From assembly GCA_038373865.1 (NCBI GenBank), contig JAXGGA010002197.1, positions 62,001 through 126,000 of the forward strand: a stretch of 64,000 nt of DNA, read 5' to 3'. The notes below the pieces were generated by a model. It was not told where the DNA came from. It searched no databases and saw only the letters and a list, made by a program, of their open reading frames with translations. The stretch comes from Uloborus plumipes (Eukaryota > Arthropoda > Arachnida > Araneae > Uloboridae). Of the stretch, positions 51,901-60,900 are shown piece after piece. Each line of letters begins with the position of its first letter. Position 1 is the stretch's first letter. The translations under genes were made by a program, and so were the position numbers.

Positions 51901-54900
51901 AAATTGTAAAAACATGACGCTATTCTCAATGAAAGAAAAAAAGATGTGTACACCCCATAACTTCACCCCTGTTATTCGACGTCTCCCACCCCCCCCCCTC
52001 ACTCAAAAGGATAGATACGTTTACTTATACAAGCGCATTCGAAGGAATACTTCTGAAATTTCTATTTTATGATTAAAATGTGTTAAAAATAGAATTTGGC
52101 ATTTAAAAATTAAAAGAATTTTCCTTTTTTTTCTTCGTAGTATGAAACATTCGAAGAAAAAAGGTGCATTATTTTACAAGAAACAAAGCTTACAATTACT
52201 AAAATAAAAATAAATACTGCAGATGCACTTAATGTGAACAATTATTCAATAACGATTTTTTTTTTTCAAATGGAATTAAAAATAAGTAAGAAAATTTAAA
52301 ATTAAATAGTAATAATAATTTTTTTCAGCAAAAAAAAGTATATGAAAAGAATTTTTTTGGATTTAAAAAAAATCTAAGGGGGGTTGAACCCTGAAAACTC
52401 AACCCTTAAATACAGCCCTGACTCTGCGTATATTCACGGCTTTACTTCCGAACTAGAAGTAGGAATGGACTATAGTCTACAGAACTTGTTTTCTTATGGA
52501 AATTGTTGGAATTCTAGTCAAATATGCAAAAAGTCACAGAAAATCAATTTCACTTTAAACTGAGTTCGCGGGAGCTCACATGCAAGTTTATACCCGTACG
52601 CTGCAAAAAGTAAGCTCTTGTTTTTACAGTATAACAGAAAAAGCAGAGGTTTCAGTTTGAAACTGTAAAAGCACAGTAATAAACTAAAACTAGCTATTTT
52701 ACAGTTTATTACTATAAAACAGTAGATTTACTGATAATAAAAAATACAAGAATCTATTTAGCGATCAAATTTTTTGAACTGTCAAAATATTTTCGATAGC
52801 TTTTGGTTAAAAGTAATGCTTCCAAATTAACCCTCGTGGATCCCTCCCATTTCAGTTACACCCAAGACCCTTGGGGTCACAAACGACCCCAATGCTTCCT
52901 TTAATTAATTTATTATTATTAATGAATGTTACATGCATTATTTAAGTTCACACACTTTTTAATGCTAAAAAAGTAAAATAAAAAGACACAATCAAAGTAA
53001 AATTTAGTTTATGCATTAAAAATTAGAATTTTAGAGCAAAACTTACAATACCTGTAGATTTATTTACAACTGTTACAGACCTGAAAAAACATGATTTTTT
53101 GCAAGTAAATTTCAAACACTTATGACATTTTTCGATGCATTTTCTGTCCAGTTCTCTTGGACAAAGTTGCAACGTCCTCTTTTTCTTGGCATTCTGGGGA
53201 AGTGACTCCAAGGGTCTTGTGTGCGAAAAATGCAATTCAGGAAAAATAAAACACAATAATAGCATTATTTTGAATAGAAAACTAGAAGAATAAAAGTCAC
53301 AAAATGCCATTAAAAACAAATGGTTTATTAACAAGATATATTAAACAGAAATTGCATTGGGGTCACATATGTCCCCAAGGAACCCACGAGGGTTAACTTT
53401 TTATTGCAAATGACTGCACAACATAATCATACCTGCTTGGTAAAATGTCCTAGGACTATCGCGGAATCACAGGTGATACAATTCATAAATACATTAACAA
53501 GATATATTAAACAGAAATTGCATTGGGGTCACATATGTCCCCAAGGAACCCACGAGGGTTAACTTTTTATTGCAAATGACTGCATAACTTAATCATACCT
53601 GCTTGGTAAAATGTTCTAGGACTATCGCGGAATCACAGGTGATACAATTCATAAATACATTAACAAGATATATTAAACAGAAATTGCATTGGGGTCACAT
53701 ATGCCCCCAAGGAACCCACGAGGGTTAACTTTTTATTGCAAATGACTGCATAACATAATCATACCTGCTTGGTAAAATGTTCTAGGACTATCGCGGAATC
53801 ACAGGTGATACAATTCATAAATACATTAACAAGATATATTAAACAGAAATTGCATTGGGGTCACATATGTCCCCAAGGAACCCACGAGGGTTAACTTTTT
53901 ATTGCAAATGACTGCACAACATAATCATACCTGCTTGGTAAAATGTCCTAGGACTATCGCGGAATCACAGGTGATACAATTCATAAATACATTAACAAGA
54001 TATATTAAACAGAAATTGCATTGGGGTCACATATGTCCCCAAGGAACCCACGAGGGTTAACTTTTTATTGCAAATGACTGCATAACATAATCATACCTGC
54101 TTGGTAAAATGTTCTAGGACTATCGCGGAATCACAGGTGATACAATTCATAAATACATTAACAAGATATATTAAACAGAAATTGCATTGGGGTCACATAT
54201 GCCCCCAAGGAACCCACGAGGGTTAACTTTTTATTGCAAATGACTGCATAACATAATCATACCTGCTTGGTAAAATGTTCTAGGACTATCGCGGAATCAC
54301 AGGTGATACAATTCATAAATACATTAACAAGATATATTAAACAGAAATTGCATTGGGGTCACATATGCCCCCAAGGAACCCACGAGGGTTAACTTTTTAT
54401 TGCAAATGACTGCATAACATAATCATACCTGCTTGGTAAAATGTTCTAGGACTATCGCGGAATCACAGGTGATACAATTCATAAATACATTAACAAGATA
54501 TATTAAACAGAAATTGCATTGGGGTCACATATGCCCCCAAGGAACCCACGAGGGTTAACTTTTTATTGCAAATGACTGCATAACATAATCATACCTGCTT
54601 GGTAAAATGTTCTAGGACTATCGCGGAATCACAGGTGATACAATTCATAAATACATTAACAAGATATATTAAACAGAAATTGCATTGGGGTCACATATGC
54701 CCCCAAGGAACCCACGAGGGTTAACTTTTTATTGCAAATGACTGCATAACATAATCATACCTGCTTGGTAAAATGTTCTAGGACTATCGTGGAATCACAG
54801 GTGATACAATTCATAAATACATTAACAAGATATATTAAACAGAAATTGCATTGGGGTCACATATGCCCCCAAGGAACCCACGAGGGTTAACTTTTTATTG

Positions 54901-57900
54901 CAAATGACTGCACAACATAATCATACCTGCTTGGTAAAATGTCCTAGGACTATCGCGGAATCACAGGTGATACAATTCATAAATACATTAACAAGAGATA
55001 TTAAACAGAAATTGCATTGGGGTCACATATGCCCCCAAGGAACCCACGAGGGTTAACTTTTTATTGCAAATGACTGCACAACATAATCATACCTGCTTCG
55101 TAAAATGTTCTAGGACTATCGTGGAATCACAGGTGATACAATTCATATAATTGGTCATAGTTTAGGAGGACAAATGGCCGGGTGGATTGGTGAAAGAATT
55201 CACGAGTCTGGAATGTCAATAGGCAGAATAACTGGTAAGTGTTCCACTTTTCTTTCTTATGACCAGAATCTTACATAATATTAAAAAGAGTAAGCTGTAC
55301 GAAATGTTTAAAACAGTTTTGACATAACAAGGTTACTTTCAGTATTCATAATCACTAATCACTAAATATAATAAATGCGGAAAGTAGAGTCGCATTCCAC
55401 TCAAAAGGGGTCTGTGTTGTTTGCCAATAAGCAAATAGTTTTCAAGCAATTAAAAACTTCACAAACATTTAGTTACATTCACAAGTTGAGCTTCCCTCGG
55501 TTTTTATGAGTACTACGCAAATTATGCAACTACTTTCAAACAACTAAAACCTTCAAATATGATTATTTATATTTACACTAGCCGGGTACATGGCCCTGCC
55601 CGGGTTTCGGCCGGGTATGGCGTTTTAGTGACACTCGTTCATGAATTTTTCAACATTAAAGTGCATATCTATAGACACAATGGCTACTTCTGTAAACAAT
55701 GGCATTTTTTTCTGACTGGACAAACTAAAAAACTGTATTACACACCTTAAATACACATGCAAGCTACAAATAATGTTTAGGTAAATCGGAAATGTTATAA
55801 GCTTGGTACAGGGTGCGTCGGAGAAACTTGCAGACTTGAAAAGTCAACTAAGGGAAAAGTACATCATGTATCAGTTTACTACTTTTTATAAGATATGGTA
55901 CCCATTCTGAATTTTCATATTAGTTAGATTTAAAAACTACATCGGGAAGAATGACGGCCCCTGTTAATGATGCACTCATCTACCCTAGATTTGAAGTTTT
56001 GTTGAACTCTTTCGAGCATATCGACTGGGATGTTGGTGATAGTAAGCCGGATATTGTTCTTCAGGCGTTGCAGGGTCCGGGGCTTGTCGTTGTAAACGAT
56101 CGATTTGAGATACCCCCATAAAAATGGTCACGCCGTGTTAAATCGGGGGAGCGGGCTGGCCACGGTACGTCACCTTTCAAGGAGACGTTATCCCTTAACT
56201 GGTGAACCACATCAAGTTTGTAGGGATGAAACTGGAGTTCGTCGTGAAGAATTCGTCTCAGTGTCCAATCAAAAATACCCAAAGCAGCAGCGTGTTTACG
56301 GGCCGAACGCCTGGGAGAGCGCAAAAAAGACTTCCTCACTTTTTCGACATTTTCTAGGATTCTGGGAATCCGTCGACCTCCTGGGCCTCTTTTTGCCACA
56401 CCTCAACTTTCCCTGAATGTTTTCACCCACAAAACAGTCGATTCCCAGCCAGGAATGGGAACAACGGGCTGAATTTTGAACCGAGTTCGGAAGGCACGTT
56501 GAGTGGCGACCACCGACAGATTATTTGAAAAGTAAGATTCGGCGGTGAACGCTCGTTGTTCCTTCGTCCAACGCATGGCGACAACTAAACTATAAGATAA
56601 CAAAACTTCAGGACCTTCTCTTTAAAATGAGACTCTTCCCACTCCTTTCTAACCACTCCTTGCTAATTAGCATCCAATTAAAATCAGCAATTTTCTTTGT
56701 CGCACCCTGTAAAATCAATCGCACTGGAGTCAAGTATTTCCAAACATTACACGTAAAATAAGTCCCATCATTAGTTTATATCCTTGTGACTACACTGTTG
56801 AAAACATCTTATGTACCTAACTTAGAAATTATTTGACTATAAACATTTTCTGTTCTCTAACTGTTGCCAAAATCAATTCCCTTTTTATTTACCACGTTAG
56901 CGATTATTGGCATAGATGAATATAAAAATCCTAAGAAAGCAATAAATTTCATACTTACTCCAGCGAAGCCTAGGTTTAAAATTTTCACCATGATTACTAT
57001 TAATATTGTTGTTGCATGGCAACCAAATTTTTGCAACAATGCACTGAAAATTTAATTATTTAATGGGGAAATTAAATGAAATTTACTATTTTCCATAATA
57101 ACTTTTTTAAACTAAGCTTTTTAGAAATAAATTATAGCTTATCCTGCTCTCTGTTACTGTAGCTATCTAACGGTGCAAAAATGGTTAAAATCGGTCCAGT
57201 AGTTTGGAAGATTACCCCGGACATACGGTTTCAGAAGTAGTCTTTTATGTATATAGATTAACACTTGGAGCTATTTCTATGCTTTTTATGAAGACAATAC
57301 AAACTGCGAAAAACTTTCAAGCAGTTCAAAAATTTTCAAACATTCTTTTACATTTAGAACTGCCTCGAACTAGTGCTGGATCTGACGTCCAGCACTAGCT
57401 GCGTCATCTGACTGTATAAACGAAACGCGTCATTTTTTTTTTTTTTTTTTTTTTGAGTCGCTCCAAATCGATTGAAATTTTATACTATGTTATAGTTTGA
57501 ATAATACTTAAAACAGAAAAAAAAAAATATTCATTTGCCTGTATAAATGTAGAAAACTCATCAGCTGAAAAAATATTCAGCTGACTATATAAATGTGGAA
57601 AACTCATCAGCTAAAGCAATAAATAGTGTGTCGCGTAATTTAAGTTTGAGTGCCGTGAGCTCATATAGCACTAAAAACAAAAACAAATATTCAGCTTGTT
57701 AGATGACAGAGGGGGAAAAAAACAGTTTCAGACTTAATGTACGCGACGTACTATTTATTGCGTCAGCTGAAGGGTTTCCCACCCTCATATAGGCAACAGA
57801 ATATTTTTTCTGTTTTAATGTATTCTGTTCTGTTTAAGTATTATTCAAACTATAACATACTAAATTTTCAATCGATTTGTAGCGACTAGGAAAAAAAATT

Positions 57901-60900
57901 GACACGTTTATGAAGACAGCTGACGTATAATCCACCACTTTCGAGTCAGCTGAATATTTCTTTATCTTTTCTGAAGGATATAATTCAAATAATAAACGAA
58001 GTTTCAGCCAATATGGTATCACTTATTTTCATCCCGAGGCTTCATAAAGTCATTATATCTACTACAGAAATGAAAATTAGCCGGTAAGAAGTTAATCACC
58101 AAAATCTTGCTGGCTCGCGGACTATTAGTGAAACTAATCTGGCTTGAAGATTTTAATTTTCTTTCTCAAAAATACTTTTAATAAACGATCAGTAAGATTG
58201 CTTATTGATCTCAGCTTGCTCAAACCTGATGGCTTGATTTCTATTGTCTTCAAGGACATCTCGATTTCTGCTATCTTTGATTAGTAAACCAGTCACATGA
58301 TCATTTATAATTTGATTGAATAGCATCAACGAAAGTGACTACAACAATGACTTTTTGTGTTAAAATTCACCGAAAAGTTTTGTTTCTTGTGTCACAAATG
58401 ATACATAACTCTGCAAAAAAATTCTAGAATTTAAAAAAAATTAACTATCTTCCAAATTTTGATCCAAGAAAGTATGATACAACTTCAACTCTATTGTAGT
58501 TCACAATAAAACCATTCAAGAACATATAAAACTTCAAATATTTTTAAAATTTTGATTATCAGCACATTCAAGTTTTATCAAAATAGCTAAGTGTTTTCTG
58601 TATTTACATTGAGGTTTTTTGTGGTACGACTCGTTTCAACTTGTTTTTTGCTCTTAGGATTAGATCCCGCTGGTCCTTACTTTCGTGGTGATGATCCTAT
58701 TGTTCACTTGGATCCGACTGATGCAGATTTCGTTGATGTAATACATACAGATGCAGGAGGATTTCTTGTAGGTACCAAACCAGGTAAATGTTTGCTATAT
58801 TCTATTAATGGAATGAAAACGAAGCAGATAACCCTTCGTTTCAGTGACGTAAAGATCCCTAAAGAAATTACAATTTAGCTATAAACTTTTGATTAAACGA
58901 TTCTATGTGGTCAGGAATTCCTAAACATTTTAGCACACTACCCAGTTTTCAGAAACGCACTTTTCAGCAACCTGCTTTAGCTTGGGCTCACTAATTGTTC
59001 TGGAGATATTGTTGGACTCGTTAAAACAAATAGCAGTGATTTCGAGAATTATCATTCTACTAGCTGACCTGGCGAACTCTGTTCCGCCTTAAAGGCAATA
59101 AATAAGGAAATTTTTGAATTTATTAAGTTTTTTATTATTAGAAAATACAAAAAAAAAAAAAATAAGTACCTACATTAATCATTCATTATTTTTTCTGTAT
59201 TTTAGTACATAGGTTGTTCTTCACTAAAGTACCTTGTGATGCACAACATTTTTTGTTTTATTATCAGGCGCAAAAAGAAACAACGCAGATGGTCTTCCGA
59301 CCCGTAAACATGCCACATATAATTGACCATGGGAAAAACAGTGATGTTCTAAATTCAAAAACTACAAACTTTTAAGGATTGGCCTTGTGATTTGTTAAAG
59401 GTCATGACAAATGCAAGACGGATCGGAAATTGTAGTCTTTTAAATTCAAACTGCATATCGGTTGGGATCATCGGGATCCTAGGAATGAGCAATCGTTTCT
59501 GACAGCTTATCACATATAAATTTCAAGGGAAGTAACGCGTTTGTTTATAATTTATTTCACGAAGAAGTCAAATAATACTCAACGCACCGCTAACTTACAA
59601 CCTGTTTACTGCGTTCCGGAACCTGCCAGAACGTGTGCTTTATGTCGCTCAGCCATAGAGGTGTCAAAAAAGGCTTCGTAAAAAGGCTTAGTCAATAAGA
59701 CAGTTTTTCTATTTATATAACTGACACATATAAATTATAGCCTATGTCCGTCTCCTGGCTCTAAGCTACCTACTCACCAATTTTTAGCCATATCGGTACT
59801 GCCGTTCTTGAGTTATAAATAGTGTAACTAACACGACTTTCTTTTATATATATAGATTACGCAGGGCATTCTTTTTCGTCAGAAATCATGATGTGTTATA
59901 ATATGTGGTTGAACCTCATATAGGGTGATTCGTAAATCGTAATTCATTATCAATATTTGGTGGAGAAGTATTGAATAGAAAAAGAATATTTCACACAAAA
60001 AAGCATGGGCGCAGACAAACACATAGTGGTGTAGAGCATAGTTTCCCAAAGTGGGGTCCGCGAGCTCATGCCAGGGTTTCCGCGGTGCTATCCTACTCAA
60101 ACGTAAAAAAGTGAGTGCCTGAAAAGTTTCTGGAGGTGATAGGTGTGCAGCCACTTGTCTTCCTAGGATGTCCCAAACATGCTCTATTGGGTTTATGTCC
60201 GGAGAACACGCTGGCCATTTCAAACGTACGATTTCTTCTTCAAAAAGAAAATGATTCACCCAGCACGATGGCGACTTGCACTTAATATTACACACACCAT
60301 TGGTTGACTGGCATACATGCCAACGGCGTGGAGTCCATTTCGAACAGTTTGTGTCGAAACACGGGTGTCAGCAGCCGAGCAAAGCTGTCGTTGCAGTTGA
60401 GTGGAACTCATATTTCGGTGCCTCCGAGTCGATAAAGCTAAATAGCGGTCTTTATTGGGCGTTGTAGCTGGTCTACGTCCTTGTCCTGATCTATGGTCAG
60501 CACTTACAGTCTCTAGAAAATGGTTCCAGACCCTGGAAACTACACTTAAAGATACTCCAATGGCTTCCGCTACCTCGGCTTGTGTTTGGCCTCCCTCGAG
60601 TCTGCCAATAACTCTAATAACTCTAGAAGCTGCTGAATTCGTCAAATGTCTTCGTTGAGACATGGCACACATCGGAACAATGCTCTTACAGAACGTCGAT
60701 CATTCTTTTCTGCCTTATCTTATAGTAAAGTGACAGTGAAATTTCACTGGCTACAGCTAAAGAGTCGTTTTCGACGTCTAACTTAAAATTTGCATACTAT
60801 GAAGTTTGGAAATGAGCAAAATTTACATTTGTAACTCTCTTCTTCCCTTTTATGCAAAAAAAAAAGTTAAAAAATGTTTAAACCCATTTTTATAGGAAAC

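Larger units (their letters stand above)
55578..57257 (-). mobile_element. Non-autonomous Helitron with nested mariner-type element
   Basis: On the minus strand it begins TCTATATACATAAAAG after an A. It ends with a GC-rich hairpin region (CCCGGG at 55599-55604) and CTAG before a T, the Helitron end rules with insertion between A and T. Without the 901-bp element at 55809-56709 it would be about 780 bases. It lies in the lipase intron between exons 4 and 5. Confidence 0.8.

Noticed and set aside
53327..55147. CRISPR array
   Set aside because: Units are directly tandem with no unique spacers, and the genome is eukaryotic.
55128..55234. Alternative acceptor ATCACAG for exon 4
   Set aside because: It breaks the phase set by exon 3 (stop after five codons). 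The TTCTAG acceptor gives the right length and sequence.
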